Positions 44,653 to 53,914 of a stretch of 64,000 nt of DNA are shown here, in pieces. Position 1 is the first letter of the stretch. Each line of letters opens with the position of its first letter. Position numbers and translations under genes: made by a program. Below the pieces are notes generated by a model that worked only from the letters and a program-made list of their open reading frames with translations, was not told the DNA's origin and ran no database searches. The stretch comes from an uncultured Mollicutes bacterium (GTDB taxonomy: Bacteria; Bacillota_I; Bacilli_A; RFN20; CAG-826): contig UQFN01000007.1 in NCBI GenBank assembly GCA_900540365.1, positions 1 to 64,000 of the forward strand, given 5' to 3'.

Positions 44653-47646
44653 ATGAAAAAAAGAAATTTTGGGGTAATTTTATTAAGTTCAACTTTGTTA
44701 TTTTCAACAATTAGCGTCTTAGCTAGTTGTAATAATACTCAAACAAGTGAAGTTCATGTTGAAAGTGTTTCAATCTCTAAAGATGTTACAAGTTTAAATG
44801 TAAATGAAACTTTAACTTTAACATCAACTGTTTTACCAGATAACGCTACTAATAAAGAAGTTAAATATACTTCTTCAAATACTAGTGTTGCAACAATTAA
44901 TAATAATGTTCTTACTGCTTTAAAAGCAGGAATTTCAACAATTACAGTTACTAGTGTTGATGGAGAAAAAACCGATAGTTTTTTATTAACTGTTAGTGAT
45001 CCTGATGAAAATAAGCTTGACTTAGATACTTTATTAACAGAAATTGAAAAAGATGAATATAGTTTAGAAAATGTTGAAACTAAAGAGAAATATGGTTTAA
45101 GCGATGTTAATAATGTCGGTGTTAATAAAGAATATAGTGAAACAACTTTATATGAAATTCCTAGTGATGATAACTTTGAAAGTGAAGTAATTATTAAAGT
45201 TGATGAATTAACTTTAGATGATTTAGTTGAAGTTGGCTTAAATGAAGTTAATGATTATAATTTAGTTTTAGGAAGTCTTTTAAAAGCTAAAAATCTCAGC
45301 GAAAATTTAAAAAAGCCTGTAAAAGTCAAATTAAATTCAAGAACTTACAATTTGGATGGAGACTTAGCAAGTAGTGGATATTTATTTGATGTTACTAATT
45401 TAAATGATGTTTATATCGAAGGAAATGGAGCAATTTTCGAAGTTAGTTTTTCTAATTTAAATTATAAAGGTTACGTTAATTTATCTAATTCAACTAATGT
45501 ATATTTTAAAGATTTAGTTCTTAGACAAAAAATAAGTGCGACCTTAACCGGAAGTGTTACTAATTTTGATAAAGCAAATAAACAAATTACTGTTAAAGTA
45601 AATGAAGAATTTTATCCTTTAGTAGAAGAACTTCTTAAAAATAAGAAATCTTTAAGAACTTGGGTTGAATTTAATAAAAATACTTTAGCACCACTTCAAG
45701 AAGGTAACTTTGTAGTTGATGGATTTTCAGATTATGAAATTATTAAAGAAAGTGATGAATATTATATTAAAACAACTTTTACAAGTGATATAAATGAAGG
45801 TCCAATTAATACTTTAGTTAATTTAGCCTTTGCTCAATATGATCAAGCTGGATTTACTATTAATAACTCAGAAAATATTTATTTAGAAAATATTACTATG
45901 AATAATGCTAGTGGAATGGCTTTAACTAGCGGTACAACATCAAATTTATATATAAATAGATTTAATTTAGTAGTCAAAGAAGATAGTAGTGCTTTAATGA
46001 CAAGTGCTGCTGATGCAATGCATTTTTCTTTAATGGATGGAGATGTTAGTGTTACTAATAGTATTATTGAATATAGTCATGATGATGCTTTAAATATTAA
46101 ACATGGTTATTTTTATAGTTTAAGAAGTGTTTTAGCTAGTAGAAAAACTTTAGAAATTCAAAAAATAACTTCTGAGATGCCTTTACCTGAAGTTGGTGAT
46201 AAGATTGCAATTTATAATGAAGATGATTTTACAAGTTATAATCCTTCTAATGGGTATTACACAGTTAGTGAAGCTACTGATAAAGGAAGTTATTTTGAAA
46301 TTGTTGTTAATGAAAGACTTAGTGGAACAGCTTCATGGGGTAATGCAAGAGTAACATTCCTTTCACATACTCCTAACTTTACATTTAAAAATAATATTAT
46401 TAGAAATAAGAGAAATAGAGGAATTTTAGTTCAAGTTCCTAATGCTTTAATTGAAAATAATACATTTATTAATGTAGGACATGGTTCAATTCAAGCAGCT
46501 ACGGCAATGGATCAATTTAATGAAGCAACCTTACCTCAAAGTTTAATTATTCGTAATAATAAATTTATTAATAATTTATATATTAAACCTGATCCATTAT
46601 TAGGAGATATCTCAATTTTTGCAATTTCTAAAAATGGAACTGTTGCTCCTAGTGGAACTTTATCTAATATGCAAATTAGTAATAACTACATTAGTAAAAA
46701 TGGTAATGCTAGTATTTCTTTAAGAGGAGTTAGTGATTCAGTTTGCGAAGATAATTTATTTTATAACTGTAGTAGAACTCAACCAACTGGTGAAGGTTAT
46801 AATACTTTATTCCATTTAGATAATGCTAGTGATATTACCATTAAAGGAAATTATAACGAATATACCTTAGATAATGGTTTAAGTGGAATTATGACTAATG
46901 GTACTACTAGTGAAGATATGATTACTTTAACTGATAATACAAATGTTGATTTTTATAAGGTAGATGATGTTGGACCAGAAATTGATGTTGATAAATTTAC
47001 TTCTCCAATTACTTTAGATGGAAGTGATAGTGATTGGGTAAATAATCCTCATATTGATATTGAAATTACTGGAGCAACCGATAGTGAAGGAAATCAAGTT
47101 AATTTAGAAAATATTCAAAACAATTTCAAAGTAAATAAATTAAAAATGGGTTATAACGACACTGGTATCTATTTCTATTTTGATATTTATGATAATTTAT
47201 TAGAATTTAAAACTATTAATGATTTCTGGACCGGAGATTGTGTTGAATTATTAATGTCAACAATTACTAATTTACCAAATGCTGATCTACAAGTATTTAA
47301 AGAAGATGGAGGTGTCTTACAAGCAGCTTTTGCTCCAACTTGGGATATGTATGGAGATCATATAGTCGCTAGTGCTAGATCAAATACAAAATATGTTGAT
47401 AATGATGAAATTACTTCTGTTTTAACTTCAACAGCAACAGGATATACAGGTGAAATATTAATTCCATTTACTATGGCTCCTGAATTTAAAGAAGCAATTG
47501 ACAACAATCAAAGAATTGCAATTTGTATTGTTGTTGCTGATGGAGATCGTCAAAATCAAAAACGTGTTCAAGCCGCTAACGTTGTACATAATGTTGAAAA
47601 TAATAAAACACGTACAGCACGTATGGCTCAATATTTATTTAAGTAA
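44653..47646 (+). CDS. surface lipoprotein: Big2, parallel beta-helix and C-terminal CBM9-like domain
   Basis: 997 residues from ATG 44653 (SD GGAGGA inside the previous gene's end). Lipobox VLASC (Cys26), Big2 about 38-110, beta-helix about 190-770 with His476-Asp-Asp (SHDDALNIK) and RNRGILVQ (from 589). A final 220 residues (ITLDGSDSDW, GIYFYFDIYD, GDCVELLMS) have the layout of a family 9 carbohydrate-binding module. It is a larger paralogue of the preceding lipoprotein, so the pair may cut two linkages of one polymer. A hairpin follows before the next gene. Confidence 0.74.
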   Translation: MKKRNFGVILLSSTLLFSTISVLASCNNTQTSEVHVESVSISKDVTSLNVNETLTLTSTVLPDNATNKEVKYTSSNTSVATINNNVLTALKAGISTITVTSVDGEKTDSFLLTVSDPDENKLDLDTLLTEIEKDEYSLENVETKEKYGLSDVNNVGVNKEYSETTLYEIPSDDNFESEVIIKVDELTLDDLVEVGLNEVNDYNLVLGSLLKAKNLSENLKKPVKVKLNSRTYNLDGDLASSGYLFDVTNLNDVYIEGNGAIFEVSFSNLNYKGYVNLSNSTNVYFKDLVLRQKISATLTGSVTNFDKANKQITVKVNEEFYPLVEELLKNKKSLRTWVEFNKNTLAPLQEGNFVVDGFSDYEIIKESDEYYIKTTFTSDINEGPINTLVNLAFAQYDQAGFTINNSENIYLENITMNNASGMALTSGTTSNLYINRFNLVVKEDSSALMTSAADAMHFSLMDGDVSVTNSIIEYSHDDALNIKHGYFYSLRSVLASRKTLEIQKITSEMPLPEVGDKIAIYNEDDFTSYNPSNGYYTVSEATDKGSYFEIVVNERLSGTASWGNARVTFLSHTPNFTFKNNIIRNKRNRGILVQVPNALIENNTFINVGHGSIQAATAMDQFNEATLPQSLIIRNNKFINNLYIKPDPLLGDISIFAISKNGTVAPSGTLSNMQISNNYISKNGNASISLRGVSDSVCEDNLFYNCSRTQPTGEGYNTLFHLDNASDITIKGNYNEYTLDNGLSGIMTNGTTSEDMITLTDNTNVDFYKVDDVGPEIDVDKFTSPITLDGSDSDWVNNPHIDIEITGATDSEGNQVNLENIQNNFKVNKLKMGYNDTGIYFYFDIYDNLLEFKTINDFWTGDCVELLMSTITNLPNADLQVFKEDGGVLQAAFAPTWDMYGDHIVASARSNTKYVDNDEITSVLTSTATGYTGEILIPFTMAPEFKEAIDNNQRIAICIVVADGDRQNQKRVQAANVVHNVENNKTRTARMAQYLFK

Positions 47647-47648
47647 CA

Positions 47649-47665
47649 AAGAATCTTAGATTCTT
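47649..47665 (+). other. intercistronic hairpin without U-tract
   Basis: A perfect AAGAATC / GATTCTT stem with a 3-nt loop lies between the second and third lipoprotein genes. Lacking a T run, it is more likely an mRNA stability or processing element than a full terminator. Confidence 0.5.
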
Positions 47666-47695
47666 GAAATAAATTTTTAAAGGAGAAAGTTGAAG

Positions 47696-50119
47696 ATGAA
47701 GAAAAAATTTATTCCTATTGTTGCTTTAACTTCATTGATTACCTTTGGAGTTTTATCAACAACGCTTGTCAGTTGTAACAACAACGTAGTTGAAACAATT
47801 GAAGTTTCATCTATTACCTTAACTTTAAGCAAAAATGAGGTAAAAGTAGGTGAAACTGTTACAGCAACAGTTACAATTAATCCAACTGATGCTAGTGATA
47901 AGACTTACACTTTAAGTGCTAGTAAAGAAGGAGTTGTAACAATTATTAGTGGTAACACCTTAACTGCCATTGGAGCAGGGGAAGTTGTCATCACTGCAAC
48001 CTCAACAAGTGGCGCCAAGACCGCAACAGCAACATTAAAAGTAACTGAAAACGTTGTTAATGTTACTGATATTACTTTAACCCTTGATAAAACAACTGTT
48101 CTTGTCGGAGAAACAATTAATGCAAGCGTTGAAGTGCTTCCTGATAACGCCACGAATAAAAATTATACCATAACTTCAAGTGATACTGCTAAATTAAGTG
48201 TAAATGGTAATGTTTTAACAGCTTTAAAAGATGGAAAAGTTAATGTTACTGTTACAAGTGAAGATGGAAATTTAACTGATACAGTTGAAGTTACAATTAA
48301 TCCAGTAGATGTTGATCCAACATTAACTTTAACAGGAGAAACAAATTTAACAGTTGCTGCTGGAGTTGATTTAACTTTACCAGTTGCTACTGCTAAAGAT
48401 TATGACGGAACAGATATTACAAGTGAAATCATCGTTGAAGATTATGATGATACTTCCTCAATTAGTGAAGATTACAAGACTTTTAATAGTAAGATAGCTG
48501 GTGTCCATACTGTTAGCTATTATGTTGAAAATGCTAGTGGGAATTATGATGAAGCTGAAGTTACTGTTACTGTAACTCCAACTAATGAAGAAACATTTGA
48601 TGTTAGCGGATATCAAGATTTAGAAGCTTTAAAAGAATACGGAACTTTTAAAGAAAACTTTGAAAATGGTATTCAATCCCCACTTTATAAAGGTTTAACT
48701 GATAGCAATCGTTCAAGCTATTTAAGTGCAACCGATGAAGGAATTAGTGGTAATAGTTTAATTGTTGACTTTAATAAAACTGCTGGAAATGCAAGTTATT
48801 CATTATTTATGTCTGGATTTAAAGATTACTTTATTAGAGGAGTTCCAGTTACTTACGAAGTTTCTTTTGACTATAAAGTATTAAGCAATGCTGCTAATAC
48901 AGGAGATTGTTATGTTGGATTAAGCTGGGATGATTCTAATGGCTTAAATAAACAATTTGTTAGTGTTACCGATGGAAGTGTTGGTCATTATACAACTAAA
49001 TTTACTGAAGTTAACGTTCCAGATGATGATCGTAATGCTTATTTCTTCTTCTTTAAATTAGGACCTACAAGTGAACCAGTTAAGATTGCTATTGATAATA
49101 TTGAAGTTACTGCAATCGAAGCTGCTCAAAGTACACTTGTTGTCCCAACAAGTGAAGAATTAATGGCTGATGGCGGATTTACATTTAACTGGAAAGAACG
49201 TTCTTCAACATTTAACCAAGGTGAAACTATTATTGTTAATAATATTGAAGATGAAACAATTAAAAATGCAATTTTAGCTCATGACACTTCTTTTGGTGAA
49301 CAAGTTATGAAGTTAACTGGAAGAGATGATCATACTTTTGCTGGATTAAATGCTACAAATATGATTTCTGGCATGGAATTAGTAATTGATTTTGATTATT
49401 ATTCAGTTGATGATAGTGGATTATTAGTTTTACCAATGGCTTCTGGAGTTCAAAACGGAAATTTAAGTGAAGGTAGTGGTATTACAACAACTACCGTAGA
49501 TGGAAACATTAAACATATTAATATTACTTATAAGATTTCAAGTGGAGTTAATGCTCTTAATTTCTATCCACAAAATGCTAATTTTGAAATTTATATGGGT
49601 AATATGACTGTTAAACTTCAAGAAAGTTCAGTAGTAGTTCCAGAAGATGAAACCGATCTTGGACATAAAGTTGGTGATTCATGGACTCAAACAAGTAGAT
49701 CATTTGGTAGTGAAAATAAAGGATTTTGCGAAGTTACTAATGATTTTGCTACCCCTGAAACTGTAACAGGAGAAGGTATTGGAAGCGCAATTACTCGCTT
49801 AAAATATAGTGAAAGCGCTGCTAACTGTACAGTTGAATGGTACCAACCTGGTTTACAACAACTAGAGGCTGGACATAAATATAGTATTGAAGTAGTTTAC
49901 TTTATTGAATCTATTCCTTCAGGTTCAAGATTTATGCTTAATTTTGATAATAATGTTTTCTTAGATTTAGAAAATGGTATCGGTTATCATAAAGTTACTC
50001 TTGATTGGACTGCTACAATCTCTGTTAATTTCTTCTCTTTCTATGCACCAGAAAGTTTTGCAAATGCAGTTGTTTATGTTGCTAGTACCACAGTTACTTT
50101 AACTGAAATTATTAAATAA
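47696..50119 (+). CDS. multi-domain surface lipoprotein: tandem Big2 domains and jelly-roll (CBM-like) modules
   Basis: 807 residues from ATG 47696 (SD AAAGGAG). Lipobox TLVSC (Cys27). Two Big2 domains (about 35-115 and 120-203), a cadherin- or Big3-like domain about 210-298, then at least three beta-sandwich segments with aromatic residues (about 320-475, 485-650, 665-805) similar in style to CBM4/CBM16-type modules. I see no catalytic motif, so it is probably a surface glycan-binding protein, a Bacillota counterpart to SusE/F in function only. Last lipoprotein gene before the cytoplasmic hydrolases. Confidence 0.65.
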   Translation: MKKKFIPIVALTSLITFGVLSTTLVSCNNNVVETIEVSSITLTLSKNEVKVGETVTATVTINPTDASDKTYTLSASKEGVVTIISGNTLTAIGAGEVVITATSTSGAKTATATLKVTENVVNVTDITLTLDKTTVLVGETINASVEVLPDNATNKNYTITSSDTAKLSVNGNVLTALKDGKVNVTVTSEDGNLTDTVEVTINPVDVDPTLTLTGETNLTVAAGVDLTLPVATAKDYDGTDITSEIIVEDYDDTSSISEDYKTFNSKIAGVHTVSYYVENASGNYDEAEVTVTVTPTNEETFDVSGYQDLEALKEYGTFKENFENGIQSPLYKGLTDSNRSSYLSATDEGISGNSLIVDFNKTAGNASYSLFMSGFKDYFIRGVPVTYEVSFDYKVLSNAANTGDCYVGLSWDDSNGLNKQFVSVTDGSVGHYTTKFTEVNVPDDDRNAYFFFFKLGPTSEPVKIAIDNIEVTAIEAAQSTLVVPTSEELMADGGFTFNWKERSSTFNQGETIIVNNIEDETIKNAILAHDTSFGEQVMKLTGRDDHTFAGLNATNMISGMELVIDFDYYSVDDSGLLVLPMASGVQNGNLSEGSGITTTTVDGNIKHINITYKISSGVNALNFYPQNANFEIYMGNMTVKLQESSVVVPEDETDLGHKVGDSWTQTSRSFGSENKGFCEVTNDFATPETVTGEGIGSAITRLKYSESAANCTVEWYQPGLQQLEAGHKYSIEVVYFIESIPSGSRFMLNFDNNVFLDLENGIGYHKVTLDWTATISVNFFSFYAPESFANAVVYVASTTVTLTEIIK

Positions 50120-50134
50120 TTAATCTAATAAAAA

Positions 50135-50158
50135 TTCCCCTAGCAGTTGCTAGGGGAA
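50135..50158 (+). other. strong intercistronic hairpin without U-tract
   Basis: TTCCCCTAGC (50135-50144), AGTT, GCTAGGGGAA (50149-50158): a perfect 10-bp GC-containing stem with a 4-nt loop. There is no T run on the + strand; the A run before it would give a minus-strand terminator. It probably attenuates or processes the operon mRNA between the surface and cytoplasmic parts. Confidence 0.6.
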
Positions 50159-50178
50159 TGTATTTGGAGTTGACATCT

Positions 50179-51642
50179 ATGGATATTGCTAAAGGGGAAA
50201 TATTAAGAAGAATTCGCTTAAATAGAAAACGATTAAATGATGAGATGTATCGTTATCCTAAAATATTTACTTTAGGAGAAGAATGGCCAGGAGATTGGAC
50301 TGGTCGAGGAATTTTAGCATTAGTTAGTTTATATAAAGCTTTAGAAGGATATAAAGAAGAACAACTAGATGTTAAAAATCAATTAGATGAAATTTTCTTA
50401 CATTTAGATGAATTTATTAATCAAGATGGATATTTAGGGAAAGTATTTGATTTTAAGATTTTAAATGAACAACAAGTATCAGGAAATTCTTGGTTTTTAA
50501 GAGGTTTAATTGGATATTATAAATTAACTAAAAATTCTAAAATATTAAATTTAATTAAAAAAATATTTGATAATTTCATTTTAAAATTATTACCTTTTTA
50601 TGATAAATATAATAACCACTATAATATTCAAGGTGAAGTTAGTGGTAGATTATCAAATATTATTTTAGATTGTTGGCAATATAGTACTGATATTGGATGT
50701 GCTTTTATAATGTTAGATAGTGTTGGAAGTTATTTAGAAATTAATCCAAGTTTAGAGCTTTTAGAGTTTGCTAATCATTTAATTAATAAATTTATGGAAA
50801 TAGATTATGTTGAAAAAGGATTACAAACTCATGCTACATTAAGTTGTTGTCGAGGAATTTTAAAGTGTTTTGAAGTAAGTAAAAATGAAAAATATTTAAA
50901 TTATGCTAAAGAAATCTTTGAAAATTACTTAAAATATGGAATGACTTTGGATTATTCAAATTTCAACTGGTTTAATAAAATTGATACATGGACAGAGCCA
51001 TGTGCAATTATTGATAGTTTTATTGTTTGTACTAAATTATATAAATATACTAAGTTACCTAAATATCAATATTATTTAAATAGAATATATTTTAATGCTC
51101 TTAGAGGAGCACAAAGAAGTAATGGTGGAGCAGGCTGTAATACGTGTTTAAGTTCAGTTAATAATGAATTAAAAGTACATTTATATGAAGCTTTCTTTTG
51201 TTGTACAATGAGATTTGGTGAAGGCATTTATTTTATTAATAAAAATGTTTTATTTAATAATAAAGAATACATCGATATAAATTTATTAACTGATCATTAT
51301 TATGAAGATGAAGATAAGTTTATTGAAATTAATGGAAACATTTATGAAGATAAAGTAATTTCAATTAAAACTAATTTTAATAAACCATTAAGAATTTATT
51401 TAAGTGAATTTATAGATATTAAATCTAATGTAAATTTAGTTCGTAAAGATAATTATTTACTTATTAATAATCCTAGTGAAGTTAAACTTGAGATAAATTA
51501 TCAAAAACATCAAGAAAACAAAATGAATTTTGTTGGAGATATGATTTTAACTTTAAAAAATAAAGAAAATACTTATTCAAAAATTGCAAGTTATATAGAA
51601 TTAGATAAAGAGGAAGCCTTAAAGTTAACTCAACACCTTTAA
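50179..51642 (+). CDS. GH127-like cytoplasmic glycosidase (beta-L-arabinofuranosidase type)
   Basis: 487 residues starting at ATG 50179 behind SD TTGGAG; the earlier ATG (50158) is in the hairpin arm. An all-alpha barrel resembles DUF1680. The zinc/nucleophile set of GH127 is visible: Glu273-x-Cys275 (TEPC) and Cys341-Cys342 (FFCC), separated by about 66 residues as in that family. The glutamate expected as general acid about 16 residues before Glu273 is not evident. It has no signal peptide, so it acts on imported oligosaccharides. The protein is shorter than usual (about 600), with a reduced beta C-terminus. Substrate L-arabinofuranose is an inference. Confidence 0.72.
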   Translation: MDIAKGEILRRIRLNRKRLNDEMYRYPKIFTLGEEWPGDWTGRGILALVSLYKALEGYKEEQLDVKNQLDEIFLHLDEFINQDGYLGKVFDFKILNEQQVSGNSWFLRGLIGYYKLTKNSKILNLIKKIFDNFILKLLPFYDKYNNHYNIQGEVSGRLSNIILDCWQYSTDIGCAFIMLDSVGSYLEINPSLELLEFANHLINKFMEIDYVEKGLQTHATLSCCRGILKCFEVSKNEKYLNYAKEIFENYLKYGMTLDYSNFNWFNKIDTWTEPCAIIDSFIVCTKLYKYTKLPKYQYYLNRIYFNALRGAQRSNGGAGCNTCLSSVNNELKVHLYEAFFCCTMRFGEGIYFINKNVLFNNKEYIDINLLTDHYYEDEDKFIEINGNIYEDKVISIKTNFNKPLRIYLSEFIDIKSNVNLVRKDNYLLINNPSEVKLEINYQKHQENKMNFVGDMILTLKNKENTYSKIASYIELDKEEALKLTQHL

Positions 51643-51646
51643 ATTT

Positions 51647-53914
51647 ATGTTTAAATTAGCTAAGCCAATCTATTTAAAAAATCATTTAAAAGAATTAAAT
51701 TCTAATGTTTTCTTTACTTTAAAATTTAAAAAAAGAGAAGGGATTTGCGGGTTTTTTTCTTCAAATAACGAGTTTAGAATGTTTTTAAATGGAAAATTTA
51801 TTGCTTATGGACCTTCAAGAGCTGCTCATAATTATTATCGAATAGAGAAAATTGAATTTAATAATTTAAAAGAAGAAAACTATTTAGTTATTGAAGTTAA
51901 TGGTAGTAATGCTAATACTTATTATACTTTAAATTTAGAACCATTTTTTATTGGTGAATTAGTTGATAAAAATAATGAAGTTATAGCTTATACTGGTAAA
52001 GATTTTAAAGGCTATAATAACATTTTCCGATATCGAAAAGTTTTAAGATATTCTTTCCAAAGAGGATTTAGTGAAGCTTATCATTACGATGAAAATTATA
52101 ATAATTTTCTTAAAGGAAAATTTAATTTATTAAATGAAGATGAATTAATAATTTTAGATAAAAAAGAATTTTTAGAAAAACATGTTAAAGATGTTAACTT
52201 TGTCAATTCACGTTTTAAATTAGTTGAATCGGGTTATTTTTTATTTAATGAATCTAAACCACTTTACGATGATCGTTATATGCATTTAACGGGTTTAAAA
52301 ATATTTGATTTAAATGAATTAGATGTTAATCCAAATAAATTTATATGTAAATTAGATTATTTTAAAGATAAAAAATTAGACCGTGAAATAAAAACAAAAA
52401 AATATTATACATATTCTTTTAAAGAGTCTCTAACTGGATTTATTAATTTAAAAATAAAAGTTAATAAACCTGCAAAAGTTTATATTATTTTTGAAGAAAT
52501 TAATTTAAATTTAAATGATTCAGATAAAATTGAGATTAATCCATTTAGAAATACAACTAATAATGTTATTTATTTAAATTTAGAAAAAGGTAATTATGAC
52601 TTTATTAGTTTTGAACCATATAGCGCTAAGTATATTAGAGTAATTATTGAAGAAGGAGAGGTAACTTTTTTAAATGTTAGCATGATTGAATATGCTAATA
52701 GTGATATTAAAAATTTTAAATATAGTTTTTATAATAAAAAAATTCAAAAAATAGTTGATAGTGCCTTAAATACCTTTAGACAAAATAGCGTGGATTTATT
52801 TAGTGATTGTCCAAGTAGGGAAAGAGCTGGATGGCTTTGTGATAGTTATTTTACAGGTAAAGCAGAAACATTAATAAGCGGAACTAATTTAGTGGAAGAC
52901 AACTTTTTAGAAAATTATGCTTTATTTAACAGTGCAAATATTCCACAAGGATTAGTTCCAATGTGTTATCCGGCTGATTTTTTTGATGGAAATTATATTC
53001 CAAACTGGTGTTTATGGTATATTTTAGAAGTTTATGATTATTTAAAGCGTAGTAATAATCAAAAAATAGTTAATCAAAGTAAAGAAAATATTAAAAATAT
53101 TATTAATTATTTTAAAAAATATGAAAATGAAATTGGTTTACTTGAAAATCTTGAAGGTTGGATATTTGTTGAATGGAGTAAAGCTAATGATGATGAATTT
53201 ATTAAAGGAATTAATTTTCCTTCAAATATGATTTATAGCGAAGCTTTATGTAAAGCTGGAATACTTTTAAATGATCCAAATTTAATTCAAAAAGGAAATA
53301 AATTAAAACGTATAATTAGAAAATATAGTTTTAACGGGGAATTTTTTGTTGATAATGCTATTAGAAATGAGAAAAATCAAATTTTATTAACTTCAAATAT
53401 TACTGAAACCTGCCAATATTATGCTTTTTTCTTTAACGTTGTAAATAGAAAAAATTATTCAAATTTATTTAAGATTTTGAAAAACAAATTTGGTCCATTT
53501 AGGGATGATAAAGTATTATATCCTAATGTTTATAAATCAAATGCTTTTCCTGGAGATATTCTAAGATTATTTATTTTAAATAAATATGGTTATAAAAATG
53601 AAGTAAAAAAAGAAGTTGTTCAATATTTTTATAATATGGCAAAATTAACTGGAACTTTATGGGAACACGATTCATACCATGCAAGTTTAAATCATGGATT
53701 TACCAGTGTTGTAATTAATATCATTATTAGTGCTTATTTTGGTTTAGAAGAAATTAATAATCAAACTAGAACGTTATATTTTAATAAAAAACATTTAAGT
53801 GATTTTGCTAAAGTTGAACTTCCTTTAATTAATGGAAAACTTATTTTAGAAAATAATAAAGACGGATTAATAATTGATAATCAAAGCGATTATCAAATAA
53901 TTTATAATGAGTGA
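51647..53914 (+). CDS. GH78-like alpha-L-rhamnosidase, cytoplasmic
   Basis: 755 residues, no signal peptide. Beta-sandwich domains (about 1-345) precede an (alpha/alpha)6 barrel. The catalytic-region motif DCPSRERAGWLCD (Asp387 on; family consensus DCPxRxExxGWxGD) and the late LWEHDSYHASLNHGF (Trp672 on) fit GH78, and a short beta C-terminal domain ends it. It should release L-rhamnose from imported oligosaccharides, matching the rhaBAD genes 7 kb downstream. Cys replaces the usual Gly in the first motif. It starts 4 bp after the GH127-like gene, and its stop overlaps the regulator gene by 8 bp. Confidence 0.82.
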   Translation: MFKLAKPIYLKNHLKELNSNVFFTLKFKKREGICGFFSSNNEFRMFLNGKFIAYGPSRAAHNYYRIEKIEFNNLKEENYLVIEVNGSNANTYYTLNLEPFFIGELVDKNNEVIAYTGKDFKGYNNIFRYRKVLRYSFQRGFSEAYHYDENYNNFLKGKFNLLNEDELIILDKKEFLEKHVKDVNFVNSRFKLVESGYFLFNESKPLYDDRYMHLTGLKIFDLNELDVNPNKFICKLDYFKDKKLDREIKTKKYYTYSFKESLTGFINLKIKVNKPAKVYIIFEEINLNLNDSDKIEINPFRNTTNNVIYLNLEKGNYDFISFEPYSAKYIRVIIEEGEVTFLNVSMIEYANSDIKNFKYSFYNKKIQKIVDSALNTFRQNSVDLFSDCPSRERAGWLCDSYFTGKAETLISGTNLVEDNFLENYALFNSANIPQGLVPMCYPADFFDGNYIPNWCLWYILEVYDYLKRSNNQKIVNQSKENIKNIINYFKKYENEIGLLENLEGWIFVEWSKANDDEFIKGINFPSNMIYSEALCKAGILLNDPNLIQKGNKLKRIIRKYSFNGEFFVDNAIRNEKNQILLTSNITETCQYYAFFFNVVNRKNYSNLFKILKNKFGPFRDDKVLYPNVYKSNAFPGDILRLFILNKYGYKNEVKKEVVQYFYNMAKLTGTLWEHDSYHASLNHGFTSVVINIIISAYFGLEEINNQTRTLYFNKKHLSDFAKVELPLINGKLILENNKDGLIIDNQSDYQIIYNE

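Noticed and set aside
49806..49825. Second cre-like sequence (TGAAAGCGCT) in the third lipoprotein gene
   Set aside because: It breaks the consensus after the CG core and is in coding sequence.
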